A DNA stretch of 64,000 nucleotides from Neurospora tetrasperma FGSC 2508 (taxonomy: Eukaryota > Ascomycota > Sordariomycetes > Sordariales > Sordariaceae). The notes beneath the pieces are model-generated. The model made no database searches. It saw nothing but the letters and a program-made list of their open reading frames with translations, and was not told the origin of the DNA. The translations under genes were made by a program, and so were the position numbers. Within the stretch, counting starts at the first letter, position 1; the number at the start of each line of letters is the position of its first letter. The DNA lies in the NCBI RefSeq assembly GCF_000213175.1, contig NW_009799099.1:608038-672037 (forward strand), written 5' to 3'. This document shows positions 47,591-58,990 of the stretch, piece after piece.

Positions 47591-50500
47591 ATCTTGGACA
47601 GCAGTCAATGTCTGTCTGTCTTTGTTGTTTGTGGGAGGTGATAGGAGCCCGTTTGGAGGACAGTCGTAAAAGGGAAGGCTGAGTGATCAACCTGGAACTC
47701 TAGACTCCGATAACCTAATGAAAAGGCGGCGTGATGTCGTGAAGTAAAAGAGCCGTTGAATGGTCAGGTAGTTGCATAAATCGAGAAGTTGAGAGAAGGC
47801 AGTAAACCCGAGATGGGGAGAATGTGAGCGAGCCGACGGGAATTGTCACAGGAACACGTCAGATGTTGAGAGGCGAGACCGGTTCATTCCCAGACCAAGT
47901 CTGGCATCTTCGAGGCAGAAAGTGCTCCCGATGTTTTTTCGCTCCTTCCTCCAATGTTGCTCCAAATTCTGTTCTCCTCCTTTCACCTCAGTTTCAGTTG
48001 CGGGGGTGCCTAGTTCCAGTCCAAAGCTCCTTCCTGCATCTAGCGGCTTGCAATGTGCATGTCGCCAACTTTGGGAAGTTGCACTCTTGCGGCCAAGAGG
48101 CCGATCGGGGCAACTGCGCAGGTGCTGCGCGCACACACTTGACCAGCACAGGCAGCCTCGGTTTGTCGGTGAGTTGGTGAGGCTTCACTCCCAGTGTTCC
48201 GGAGTGTTGATGAGTGCGTGGTTGGAGACGGGTTCCGCGCGGTATCACAGGCCGTCGTACTGTATGTAATTCCCGTCGGTATTTGGTATGGGCGGCGGGG
48301 AGGGTTTGCGGTCGCTACCTAGGGGTGGGGCACGCGGGCGCTGACGCAAACAATGGAGGGAGTTTAAATGCTAAATCGGCAACAATGGACAAGTGATCGC
48401 CGTTTGGAACTCGCTGAGGAATACCAGAGCGCTGTAAGGGATGGGATGAGAATGGATCGGAAATCCGAGACTGAGGGGAAGTGCCAAGGGTTGGATATGG
48501 AGAATTGTCAAGGTCGATGGAGGACGTATCGTACGAAGGTTGTACAGGCAGTGAATGGGCGCACAAGAAACTGAAGTGCCAGCGACAGGGAACTTATGTA
48601 ATAGGATTCATCTGCAGCCCTGGCCGGCGGGGATTGTTTACTAGTCACACTGGGGCATCTCACTGAGTGCTACATGCTGCCAACTGCTCGTGCCAATTTG
48701 TACGCGTTGTGCAGGTGCGTTCGTCCACTTTTACGCAGGGTGCGCGCCAGTGAGAGAGTGGCAAGGGTACCAGTGCCCTGGCCTGCCAGCGTGCCTGCCT
48801 TAGCTCGATATTGCACTGTGACCTCACTGCAAGATCCCACTTATTTTGACCATCGATCATGCAGTGATGCACTTTTTGCTTGCTCTTTCCGCGGCATCGA
48901 AAGCAGATTTCACTCACAGAAGGAGGGTGTTTTGAAAGTGTGCATCCATTCCTTTTGCCCAATATATACAATGGATGCATTCACGCCTCAGACCCTTGCT
49001 GCATCAGGCATAGACAGACAAATACATACAGACGGGATCTCTTGTGTGGCGGGATCTTCAACCCTGTGGGACGAACTGCAGAACTTCACCGCCCTTGTGC
49101 CGGTAGCAAAAGCGTGAAAAAGGAGGGCAGTAAGATACTACACTACAAAATGTCACGAGGTCAACAAAAAGGCAATCAGTCAAGTCGTCTGGGTCTGGTC
49201 TTCCGATCCACGTCCGTTGATTCCTTTTGCTCTTTCCAGTTTTCAGAAGATGAGATCTCGGTGATAGGCGGCAGTTACCAGATCTGCCTTTCTCTATCGA
49301 CGGGGGAACCATGATTGTCTGGCCCAGACCAATCAGACGAACCGTTCGTGGCAGCTTTGCTAGGATCATTTGGCCTGCCCGCCAATTGGAGAACAAGTCC
49401 ATTCGAGAAGCCGTTTTGGATCCACATTTTGGCAACATCGATGACGACGGAGAGGTTCAAACTATAAGACAGTTTTCTTGCACGTGTACACTAGACTAGA
49501 AGTTTGTGCTGCTGTCTGTGGTTGTTCAGAACAGCGACTATATCAGTTGTGCTGATTCTTGGGTTTGTCGAATACTCGGACGATACTTCCCCAACCAGCA
49601 CCCGACTGTTCCACCTGGAGCATCTGTCTCAACTTGATGGAATGCGGCAACTTTGCCAATCAACTCCCACAAGACAGAATGGGAGTACCCAACCCGCTTG
49701 TCTCTCCGGTCTGTTCCCCTTACTTTCAGGTACACGGGCAGGTGGCGTGAAAAAAAGGTCCGGATACTCGCGGGGTCTGGTTTGGTATAAGCGTGTCCGG
49801 ACTGTTTTTTTCACACCACCTGACGGGGCTGTTCTGAGCTTCCACTTGTCCATGACGCATGCCCACAACGACGAACTTCATACATTACATTCCACAAAGC
49901 ATTTACCATCACCCCTTATTTTCTCCTTTGGGTCAGCCCTTTGGTCCCTTAGATGTTTCCCCTCATTCCTGGAATTTCAGGGACTCGGAATCTGGAGAAC
50001 CGAGCCACTCGCTCTATGGGCTTGACGCAGGCGAATGGTCGTAAGAATAAACCGAGCAAGTCACGGTAAGTACATTACACTTAGGTATATTTCTTTCACC
50101 ATCTTGTAAACAACGACATGAGCGGTAGTGGACCATCCGCGTTCGGTTCATTCCTGCGACCGCTCAGGGTAGCGGGCCTGATAAACGGACGTTATGGTAC
50201 GGTACACTACTGACACTACTAGTTGACGAGGTACGTATCTTTTCATCCTCCATATGACAGCCAATCAGAGATAAAGCTTGGCTCGGATCACGGACCATCA
50301 GCGTTACACCACTGTCTGCGTGGCACCTGCCGGCGACAACTCACCTCCCTCTAGCCAGCCAAGCCAACAGAGCCTCACATCCCCCGCAAAGTTAACCCGC
50401 AACATGGTCCCACTCTCCAATTTGCGGCTCGTTTTGTTTGATGTTTCCTCGTTAACGAAACATATCTTTGGAACAGAGTAAAATTCTGGATTGACCAACC

Positions 50501-51594
50501 CAGAATTCAGGATGAAACTGGCGTGATTAGTACAAAGAGAAAATCGGCCCCGGTGAGACCAGGTACGGTTCAAGCGGACTGACAGATTCCACGGTGAGAA
50601 AATGCAAACTGTTCACTGCGATCTCAGAAAGAAGATCCAACCAACAGATACTGCCAACATGATACAAGCCGGCGCGGCTGAGGTTTGTATCACCATGAAT
50701 CAGGGTCCGATGACATCTTCTCTGAGTTATGCTCAAAATGACTGCCGCAACGATAGTTCGGTCATTCTATTTCCATCCTTCTTTCGATCCAAGCCACCAC
50801 TGCCTCAGAAGCTATGTATCTGATATTGAACCGCCAGAACAATCAAACAAGTTTCACTTCAAATTTGCAAAGCGACGAAACCTTGCTAACTTGATAAGTG
50901 AGAGTCTACCTTGGATATGAGGCTTCTACCAAGTGTATGGGGTCCACATCTACATGTACTTACAAACCAAACAAAAGTGACTATAGTAGTATTGAATCAA
51001 AGTTGAGTTCCCAAAAATAAGTCTGCGATCAAGTCAATCAAATATGAGGATGAGTGTCTATATCTGTTTAAGGTGTATTCACTCTAGCTAGATATGAACG
51101 CACTTCCCTACCAAACTGATTGGCCCTCGTCGTCACACAGATAGACGTAGATACAGGCTCATGTAACTGATATCTGTGTCTACTTGTACGTACGAGTAAG
51201 TTTAGCCGAAGAAAATAATAGTAACTTTTTCTCATTGTCGCTGGCCACTTGGGAGGAAGGAACTTGACTCTTCCTACTCCTACTAGGCAACAAAAGGGGA
51301 TGATGACAATCTCCCGTACTTCTCCACAGGGATTCGTGAATCAAGATGTAAATCGGAATCCTGCTCTGTCAGAAGCTAAATCCGCTTCTTACACCTCCCT
51401 CCCTCCCACCTTTCCTTTCCTTTTTTTTCCTCCTCCGTTTCCTCCCTCTTCCTCTTCCTCTGCCTCTCCATTCTTCATCTAGCATTTCCATCCCCATCTC
51501 CAGTCTCATTTTCCAACTCCCTCCCCATCCCCCCTCTCCCTGTGTGTGTCTATACCCATCTCCATCTTCTCACCCCCCTCAGCCCTTGGACACC
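47591..51594. other. 4 kb region upstream of wee1
   Basis: No gene is supported between wee1 and med1, both on the minus strand. The first kilobase next to wee1 is probably its promoter and leader. It contains the foldback element at 49734-49827. The segment near 51400-51540 is pyrimidine-rich and flanks the med1 stop. Overlapping short frames around 47820-49500 show no domain. Confidence 0.45.
49734..49827. mobile_element. Small MITE-like foldback element with 5-bp direct-repeat flanks
   Basis: An inverted repeat spans 49739-49822. The left arm begins CAGGTGGCGTGA and the right arm ends TCACACCACCTG; 18 terminal bases match with one difference, and an inner GTCCGGA block also pairs, around a central loop of about 19-30 nt. 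ACGGG stands directly outside both ends (49734-49738 and 49823-49827), as a target-site duplication would. There is no coding capacity and no second copy was seen in the window. A miniature inverted-repeat transposon is the simplest reading; a hairpin small-RNA precursor or chance palindrome are alternatives. The superfamily cannot be assigned. Confidence 0.5.
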
Positions 51595-53865
51595 CTAAGC
51601 CCACCTAGTCCTCACAAACTCCACCCACTTCCCAATATCCTCCACCGTCTCCAACATCTTGCCCAAGTCCTCCACCCGCCTCTCCCGTCCATTTGGCGCC
51701 ACACTGTTCCGCTCGTCCAGCACGTTCTGCGATTCCACGTGCACCTGCCCGTTTTCGCGGATCTCCAGCACCACGATGGCGGTCTCGGAGGCGCGGAAGG
51801 GGAAGGCGATTTGCAGCCGGGGCGCATGTACCATGGTCAGGTTGATGTCAATCTTGATTGCTTCTGGGTCCGGGCCAGAGGTGAAGGTGTGGGTGAGGGC
51901 ACTGTGGTTGTTGGGGCCGCCGCTGGTGAGCGGGACTTGTTGGTTTTGGTTGTTGTTGTTGGAGAGGTGGGAGGTGGGTTGGGAGTGGGCGGCTTGGGAA
52001 GGGAAGATGTGTTGGGAGGCGCCGTCGATGGACATGGGTACGGTGCCGCTGTGGTTGGGTTGAGAGCTGGCGTCAATGGACATGGAGGTGGAGATGTCCA
52101 TTGGTGTTGGGGCTTCGTCACTGGGAGATTTGACGAGGGTGGGGGAGAGGCTCATGAATCGGTTGAATTCGTCGCGGTTGGTGCTGGTCTTTGTGGAAAA
52201 GGAGTCTGGGTGGATGGTGGTTTGAGGGGGAGTCCGTTTCGGACCCATGTCCTCTTTGAAGCTGTTTTCTAGGAGTGTGGAGAGGAAGGCGTACTGCCTG
52301 AGGTAGGGCAGCATGGCGATGAGGTGCTGCGGGTGCGAGAAGGAGGCCTCAGTCAAGGTCTTGCCGTATACTGGTTTGTAGATGTAGAGTGAGTTGGCGT
52401 GTTTTCTCGATAACCAAGCTGGTGAACCTGGTAACTGGTAAGTGATGTCCTTTGTGTGGTGAATCTCTCGTGGTTCTGTTGGATCGTAGTAGCCACCGGG
52501 TGCTATGGGGAACACGAGGTTGTCGAAGGACTTTGATACGTCCATGGCTGGTATTCCGATGCCCATACTCCGAAGCTGCTCCCAAAGGCCAAAGGAGATA
52601 TGGATAGGAGGATCGAAAGTGGCGCTGAAAGTGACCGAGGGCAGGCGTGGGCCCAGGAGAGAATCCCCAGCCTTTTCAGGATCTGGGGGAACAATTGTAT
52701 CTTCGGGCTCCAGCCAGTGTACCATGGGGCTCGTTTGTAGATCTCCAGGAATATGAGGCAACTCGACATTCTCGGAGATCCAATGGTGAGAAACCCGAAC
52801 GGGGTGGACATTCACATCGAGGTTCCTGTTGATGGGGGCACATCCGACAAGAATGCCCCAGATCTTTTCGTGCTTCTCAGCATGGGCGGCCAACTGTGGG
52901 TTTAGGGGGGGCTGAAGATGCTTATTCTTCCAGTAGTCAATTCTCATGCCTACTTTGCCCCTGGCGTTCATGGCAGGAGTTCCGCTGCGATTACAGAGGA
53001 CGATGTTGCGAAGATACTCATCAGTCCGTCCGGCAAGGGACGCATCCTCGCGAACCTTTTGTAGCTCCCACTGATGTAACCGACTCAGGCTGTCAAAGAC
53101 TCCGGCGATAGCCTCGTACAGGTTAAGTACCGAGGCAATGCTCAACTTATCCAAGATGGCCAGACGCTCAAAGTTGACCGAAAACTTATCGAGCTGCTTG
53201 GTCAGTGGGCTTTGGCCGGGCTGCAGCTTGAGGTTCTCCAGAAGAATCTTTCCTGCATCTTCGGCGTGCTTGTTAACGCTCTCCGAAGACTCGGGGAAAG
53301 CCAAGGTAAGTGACTGGACGATGTTGTCTGTGAAGCCTATGAGAAGCTCGAGGGCCGAACCAGCTATTATTAGCGTTCGCTTCGACTCCCCGGCCATATG
53401 CTCATCCCACATGCAGTCGAGTTCCAGCTTTTGGGCCAGTCTCTCCAGGCCGGCCTCACTGACGTAACCGCGGTTTTGGCTGAGGATGGAGATGACTTCA
53501 TCTAGCCGTTTGGCCTTTTCATCCTCGGTGTTCCTCCCAACCTGAAGGCCAGCTAGACCACCCAGGCTTTTGAAATCCAGGTCAGACAGCTGCAAATTGC
53601 TGAATGCGGCGGCAGCAGACGGACTATCAAAGCTGACAGCGCTGGTGCTGGTAGGATGATTTAGCAGGGCAGCCGCCGAAATGGCCGGGGACTTTTTGAC
53701 TGCCTGCGGCGAGAGACGGGAACCGTGAGGGGATAGAGCAGCATGAGCCATGGAAAAGGGTGTGGATACAGGAGGAGTGGCTGCTGCTCCATGCTGTGTC
53801 TGCGAAGGCGTCCTTCCGCTCCCCTGCTGGGAAAGAGTATGCTTCATGGGTGTTGGCGTGGTCAT
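51595..53865 (-). CDS. med1: Mediator complex subunit Med1
   Basis: Med1 belongs to the middle module of Mediator, which bridges activators and RNA polymerase II. A single exon of 756 residues starts MTTPTPMKHTLSQQG. After a disordered N-terminus, residues about 90-480 form the fungal Med1 domain: RLDEVISILSQNRGYVSEAGLERLAQKL, ISLxIGSALEL-like KRTLIIAGSALELLIGFTDN and later HWLEPEDTIVPPD. Residues about 560-670 are a low-complexity Ser/Asn/Gln linker with MDIS/MSID repeats, before a C-terminal segment MVHAPRLQIAFPFRAS ending EFVRTRWA. Absence of introns and the first-ATG start are clear. The gene is divergent from the coiled-coil gene. Assignment rests on the N-terminal pattern and is from memory of the family. 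Confidence 0.85.
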   Translation of the reverse strand: MTTPTPMKHTLSQQGSGRTPSQTQHGAAATPPVSTPFSMAHAALSPHGSRLSPQAVKKSPAISAAALLNHPTSTSAVSFDSPSAAAAFSNLQLSDLDFKSLGGLAGLQVGRNTEDEKAKRLDEVISILSQNRGYVSEAGLERLAQKLELDCMWDEHMAGESKRTLIIAGSALELLIGFTDNIVQSLTLAFPESSESVNKHAEDAGKILLENLKLQPGQSPLTKQLDKFSVNFERLAILDKLSIASVLNLYEAIAGVFDSLSRLHQWELQKVREDASLAGRTDEYLRNIVLCNRSGTPAMNARGKVGMRIDYWKNKHLQPPLNPQLAAHAEKHEKIWGILVGCAPINRNLDVNVHPVRVSHHWISENVELPHIPGDLQTSPMVHWLEPEDTIVPPDPEKAGDSLLGPRLPSVTFSATFDPPIHISFGLWEQLRSMGIGIPAMDVSKSFDNLVFPIAPGGYYDPTEPREIHHTKDITYQLPGSPAWLSRKHANSLYIYKPVYGKTLTEASFSHPQHLIAMLPYLRQYAFLSTLLENSFKEDMGPKRTPPQTTIHPDSFSTKTSTNRDEFNRFMSLSPTLVKSPSDEAPTPMDISTSMSIDASSQPNHSGTVPMSIDGASQHIFPSQAAHSQPTSHLSNNNNQNQQVPLTSGGPNNHSALTHTFTSGPDPEAIKIDINLTMVHAPRLQIAFPFRASETAIVVLEIRENGQVHVESQNVLDERNSVAPNGRERRVEDLGKMLETVEDIGKWVEFVRTRWA

Positions 53866-54413
53866 GTTGCCGTTTGTTTACATAAATTTCTCTTCCGTTG
53901 TTGTTGAGAGTGAGATTGAGAGCTCGAAGTCCGTCGAGAGGTGACAGACAAGAGCCAATCAATTGAGACCAAAACCTGGGAATGTGAATGGAGGGAGGGT
54001 CAGTCTTCTGAGCTCTCTCTCTCTCTCTCTCTCTGTGCTGCGCGTGGTCCCGAATAATGATAGTACTGATTGATATGGGCCCGCCCAAATGACCAATCTG
54101 TAAATGTCGATAAGATGATTTGAGTGTGTGTCGAATATTTATTTCACCAAACCACACACGTTTGACGGGAGTGTCTTTTTAAAGGTTGGAGAGGGAGTAA
54201 CCTAAGCAAGGAACGAAGTCGAGAAACCCAAGCTGAGGTCGGCGATTGATGTTGAAGTGACGGCGGGAAGGGGCGTGCACGGACCCCTGGTTGAGGTGCC
54301 TTCCATCGCTGCCCGTTGTGCCCGTTGTGCCCGTACTGGTACACTAGGCGTGCTATAACCCACTGTAACTGCCTCTGTCTTCAGCGGTCCTTCACTGACT
54401 TTACTTGAGCAAG
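53866..54413. promoter_or_regulatory. Divergent promoter of med1 and the coiled-coil gene, with (CT)11
   Basis: About 550 bp between med1 ATG and the inferred first exon of the coiled-coil gene. It contains an uninterrupted CT repeat at 54013-54034. No other distinct motif is seen. Confidence 0.4.
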
Positions 54414-56470
54414 AGTAAGTAGGTGGGGCCAGTTCCCACCGGCAGGCATGAGGTCAGCTCCTGCAATGCAACAGCAACAGCATGGATGTGGAAAGGTGGA
54501 GTGCCCCTCGACATTCAATGTCAACAACCAAGACTAAACCTCCAAGCAACCAACATCCGTCTTCTTTCTCTTCTTCTCAACCAATCTCCCATTGTCCAGT
54601 CGCGCACGAACTTCCAGGACTTCTAGTATACGTCTCGATTAGCAAAAACAAAAAATAGCTAAAGTAGCCGAGTTCAGTATCAACACGCGCTAGCTATCAA
54701 CATCACCACCGCATACATCAACCAAAGCTGCTCCTATCCTTCCTCCATCCCCGATCACAACGCCAGATACGGTCTCATTGTTACACCCACGTACTTCGCG
54801 GCATCGATAACTCTACCGTCACAATAGTGCTGAGACGCTCCACGAGTCGCCCCCAATCGGGCTCAGACAAGGACAACCAAAGTCCGGACAAAAACACAGG
54901 CGCATCCCCAGATTCGCGACAGTTACTGGAAAACACGACAGAGGAAACAGCCCGGTTGGCCAGCAGAGTTCCTCTGGGCACTTCACCCAACACAAGCTCT
55001 CGGTTTATTCACGGCTCTGCCTTGACTCTAGAGCCTCGACGCCGGCCACGGGCAGGCTCCCAGAAGGAGAATCTTGACACTGGCCGAACCCCTTCTTCCA
55101 GCACACCAGCCCGTCAACGCAGACAGATTCTGGAGCCGCCAAGTCTTGAATGGATCCGTGGACACACACGAACGAGTACATCTAAGGACTAGAAACCTGA
55201 TTCTGCTACGACTTCGGATCCTTCACCAACACTTCCATCTCCGGACACACCTCGTTCTTCACGTGCACGTCCAAGCACCCCTCGTGCGTCTGAAAGACCT
55301 CACCTTGAGCTGGTTCGAGACATCAGTGGCGATAACGTTGCCGGCATCTTGGAAGCTGCCAGTGCTTATGCCAATCTAGCCACGTCGCCTCTCTCTACTC
55401 CGCTCGAACTCCCAATATCGTCGAGAGGCCGGAGAAGAGCCAAATCGCTTCCAGCCGGACAAAGATCCAAGTCGAAGCCCAGAGACGAACCAGAAGCAAC
55501 AGACGAAGAAGAAGACATGAACGGCATGCACGCTGGTAATATGCCCGCCGCCATGGTTGGCCTCCCCACGCCGGCAGGGCACCAAGCCGAGCTAAACTAC
55601 ATCTACGGCCTGGTTGAGGAATTGAGTCGACAACTCGCGCAGAACCAACGGGCTTTGGAGGAGGTCGTCTCGGGTGTTGGTAAAGTGCGCGGGCGGGCAA
55701 GGTCACAGTCTCTCACAAATGACGAACTACTCAATGCCGCAGGCGAAGAACTCAAGAGTATGTTTCCCCCTAGTCTCATGTAATATGATGAATGATAGCT
55801 GCAAGCCTGCTAACTCGTTTGTGCAATTTCAGACCAAGATGAAAACATAGACCAACTAGTTTCAGTTCTCACCGAGGCCCTGGAAAAGGCCAAATTCTCC
55901 CGTGACGCCAACGCCGCCCTCCTCTCACAGTACTCACAAGTTATGTACACCATGCTCAAGAAGTTCCACGAGTACAAAGCCAAGCACGTCCAAGACGTGG
56001 CAGCCTGGCATCACTCATACCGCGCCCAACTAGCTGAGGCGCGCGCCGAAAATAGTCGACTCCGCGAGCAGATTTGGGAGATGCAGGCGCATGCCGGCAA
56101 GGCCAACGAGCTTGTGCGCAAGTTCCGCGCCGAGTATGACAAGGACGAAAAGCGATGGGAGCGGACGGTGGATGCCAAGGCCATGAGGCAGGAGCTACGG
56201 TTCTGGAAGAGGATGGCGATGCCTGAGTTGCCGGATGATGATGAATTCTGGAGTGATGATGATGATATTATTGATAGGGCTGAAAAGGAAAGGCAAAAGG
56301 AACTGCAGAAGTTGGATGCTGAGCAACAGGCACAGGCTGCTCAGGCTGTGGCAGAGGAGGCGGCTGCGAACGAGGCTGCTGAAAGTAGTGGTTTGGGAGA
56401 GATGAGTGGGAGTAATGGTTCTGGCGTGATGGGGGTACCGACGGAGGTACCACAGCCATCTGTGTCGTGA
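54414..56470 (+). CDS. Coiled-coil protein with in-frame TAG (possibly spindle-pole-body Cut12-like)
   Basis: Model by inference: a 413-nt intron (54415-54827, GTAAGT...ATAG) joins the A at 54414 to TG at 54828, so the start codon itself is made by splicing; exons 54828-55757 and 55833-56470 follow. The frame would encode 522 codons, of which codon 122 is TAG (55190-55192). Coding-like sequence of one style (Ser/Pro/Arg-rich, with RSTSRPQSGSDKD before and PSTPRASERPHLELVRDIS after) continues on both sides. The C-terminal half is a long coiled coil (YSQVMYTMLKKFHEYKAKHV, AELAEARAENSRLREQIW-like heptads) ending with FWKRMAMPELPDDDEFWSDDDD. That end resembles fungal spindle-pole-body proteins of the Cut12 group, but this is a weak memory-based match. 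Translation from the ATG at about 55516 would give a shorter protein containing the whole coiled coil. The second intron (55758-55832) is solid. Confidence 0.6.
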
Positions 56471-57003
56471 GACTAGTATCAGCGGCTTGTGGTGATACCC
56501 CTTTTTTGTTGTTTGTTTGTTGATGGTGTTACGGTACATAGGGTGGGCGTACAGGGAAATTGTGCATACGATAAAACCCATAAGCGATTAATAAGGGTGC
56601 TTTAAAAGATATTTATTTTTGCGACATTGTCTGAGCATCAGATCGAAAGGTTGCATTTGGTCTTTGAACACGCAGGGTAACGGAATACCACATTTTGTCC
56701 CTGTTCATGAGGGCTTTCATGGAGGAACCTGATGACATCCAAGTACCAGGTCATCAACAAGTTCAAACACACGAACGAAAATCCATCGGTGAACTAAAGA
56801 CAACTCCCATTTTCATGTATCTGAACATGTGCCTGTTGCTCTTCTACTGTACCTCTATGAAGGCAATTCCTACATCCCGTAGGCCGACCCAAATCACAAA
56901 ACCTCTCCAGACCCAAACTCCCCATTTTGTTCACTTTTGAACCCTAGCCTTTTCATTGCCCACCTAGGTCCTTTCCTCGAATTACGACCTGACCAACTCC
57001 CAC
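56471..57003. other. Convergent 3' region between coiled-coil and dihydroorotase genes
   Basis: 533 bp of 3' flank for two converging genes; no gene or repeat is supported. Confidence 0.5.
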
Positions 57004-58156
57004 TCACTGCCACTCAACACTCCACGTCTTCTCGCCGCTCCTGAACGGCACAATCTCCACCTTGTCCGTCTTGAGACTCTCCTCCACCACCGCCCCATCC
57101 CTCTTGACCAAAATCTTCTTCTCCGCCGGCCCAAGCTCGTAAAACTTGCGACCAAACTCACTAAGGAAGCCCGCCAACACCTCCTCCATCACCTGCTCCT
57201 CCTTGATATCTCCCCTCGCAATGCCCTCCTCCAGCGCAGTCAACACATAGCCCAAGGCATACGGCTGCGTGAACACGCCCGCCGCCGTGTTGCCCTTGCC
57301 CTTCTTGCTCGAGATATCATGGGGCGCCGAGTCGGTGCCCAAAAAGAACTTGCCCTCGCTCGTGACCAAGGCCTGCAGCAGCGCGCGGCGGTCCTCGGGC
57401 GACTTGGCGCTCGGCTTGCAGTAGTGGTGCACGTTGGCGGACCAGTCGTCCACGAGCAGCGAGAGGTGGTGGGCGGTGATGGTGGCGACCACGTTGGGCC
57501 CGCAGGCGCGCACGGCAGCGACGGCGTCGGCGGTGGTGCAGTGCTCGAGCACGATCTTGAGGTTGGGGTATTTGCTGTGCAGGGAGGTGAGGGTGGGCAG
57601 GAACTTGGACTCAGCGTTCATGACGGTTACGTTGTCGGTGGGCGAGGAGGGCATCTCGCCGTGCAGGTTGAGGACGAGACCTTCGGATTCCATGGTGGAG
57701 AGGACGTCGTGGAAGGGGTCGAAGGAGACGACGCCCCATTGGGAGTTGGTGGTGGCGCCGCGGGGGTAGGCCTTTTCATGAAGGAGGTTTGTTAGTGGAA
57801 TGTAATAATGAGAATAAGAATGAGGAAAGAATAAGGGAAGGACGACCAACCTTGACACCGGCAATACCGGCCTTCTTGGCCTTGCGGATCTCATCGGGGG
57901 TGATGCTCTCGTGAAGGTAGAGAGACATGAGATAGTTGACCTCGGGGTCGTAAGCCTGGAGGGCCTTCTTGTACTCGAGAGCCTCATCGACGGTGACGAC
58001 GGGGCGAGGGGCCAAGTTGGGCATGACGAAGACGGTGTCGATGCCGGCCTTGCGGATGGTCGGGGTGACCAGCTCGGCAATGGGACCGGGGGCGTTGCGC
58101 AAGTGGACGTGCATGTCCGCCGCGGCGGGGAGGAGGTAGGAGTCCTTGAGGGCCAT
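57004..58156 (-). CDS. pyr-6: Dihydroorotase (pyrimidine biosynthesis, class II)
   Basis: Converts carbamoyl-aspartate to dihydroorotate in the cytosol, the third step of UMP synthesis. Exon 1 (58156-57851) and exon 2 (57771-57004) encode 357 residues. The binuclear zinc site is complete: His16 and His18 in DMHVHLR, the lysine to be carboxylated Lys102 in GVKAYPRGATTNS, His139 in NLHGE, His179 in LEHCTT and Asp249 in LGTDSAPH. Length and residue spacing match single-function PyrC/Ura4 enzymes rather than the CAD dihydroorotase. The intron (57850-57772, GTTGGT...AAAAG) has weak ends, but a CTAAC branch site and perfect frame restoration support it, and it sits directly after the Lys102 codon. 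The symbol is the Neurospora name recalled from memory; yeast calls it URA4. It is divergent from the transporter gene. Confidence 0.95.
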
Positions 58157-58990
58157 TGTGTCTGGTGGTGGTTGTGTTGGTGATGTTAGAGGAGGGAGGT
58201 TGGTCTGAGTGGTTTGTGCGAGTGAGTGAGTGAAAGTCTCAAGTGAAGATATTCACACTGATATGAAAGCAGTCACTGACCTACAACACCAAGTGGGTTG
58301 GATTGTATCGAGTAATGATCGACTAATCGGGGTGGAACTCCAAAGTCAATTCAGCCCGAGACATGCCATTCCCGTCGACGTCTCGGGACAGTGGGGCATT
58401 TCGTGATGGAGTTCCTGAGGAAGGTTTCCAGAAGTTGAAGATCGGGGGTTAGGGTTGGTGATTGTTGATCCGGCATCTCTTTTCCGAACACAAGTGTAAC
58501 CGTCAACCACGATATAATTAATGGTCAACAATATTCCGCAATGTCTCTCTTATCTCCATCTATGCTTCACACTCTCCGGCGTAACCTGAACCATTCTACT
58601 GGTACCCCATTTCTCATTGACAACGCATCTCCATCCGGTGCAGAACCCCCGGCAATCTGGCACTTTTGGCGTCTGGATCTGGAAGGCGTTTTGAAAAGCG
58701 ATTAATAATGTACGTCGTTGTTAATCCCCGTTGCACCCGCTTACTGCCAATCACACAACGCGTTTGGACGCGGGTTCCTTTGATGACGTTGGGCTTTAAG
58801 GGAACGGAAATCTCAACTTCACCGTTACTTCATCTCCAGAAGATGTTGTTCCTCAGATCCTTGTCGTAATTGTTTCTTCCTCCTTTTCTGTGATTAATGT
58901 CCTCAACGAGGTGATCTTCCTTTTCTCTACAACACTTTGCTGATGAAGGTTGATTCAACAACAACAACATAGAGAATAAAGGTCACCGCC
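58157..58990. promoter_or_regulatory. Divergent promoter of dihydroorotase and the transporter, with telomere-like motif
   Basis: 834 bp separate the two starts. GGGTTAGGGTT (58446-58456), nearly two telomere repeats, lies about 290 bp upstream of the dihydroorotase start and 535 bp from the transporter start. Function as a Tbf1-like site is only a possibility. Confidence 0.45.
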
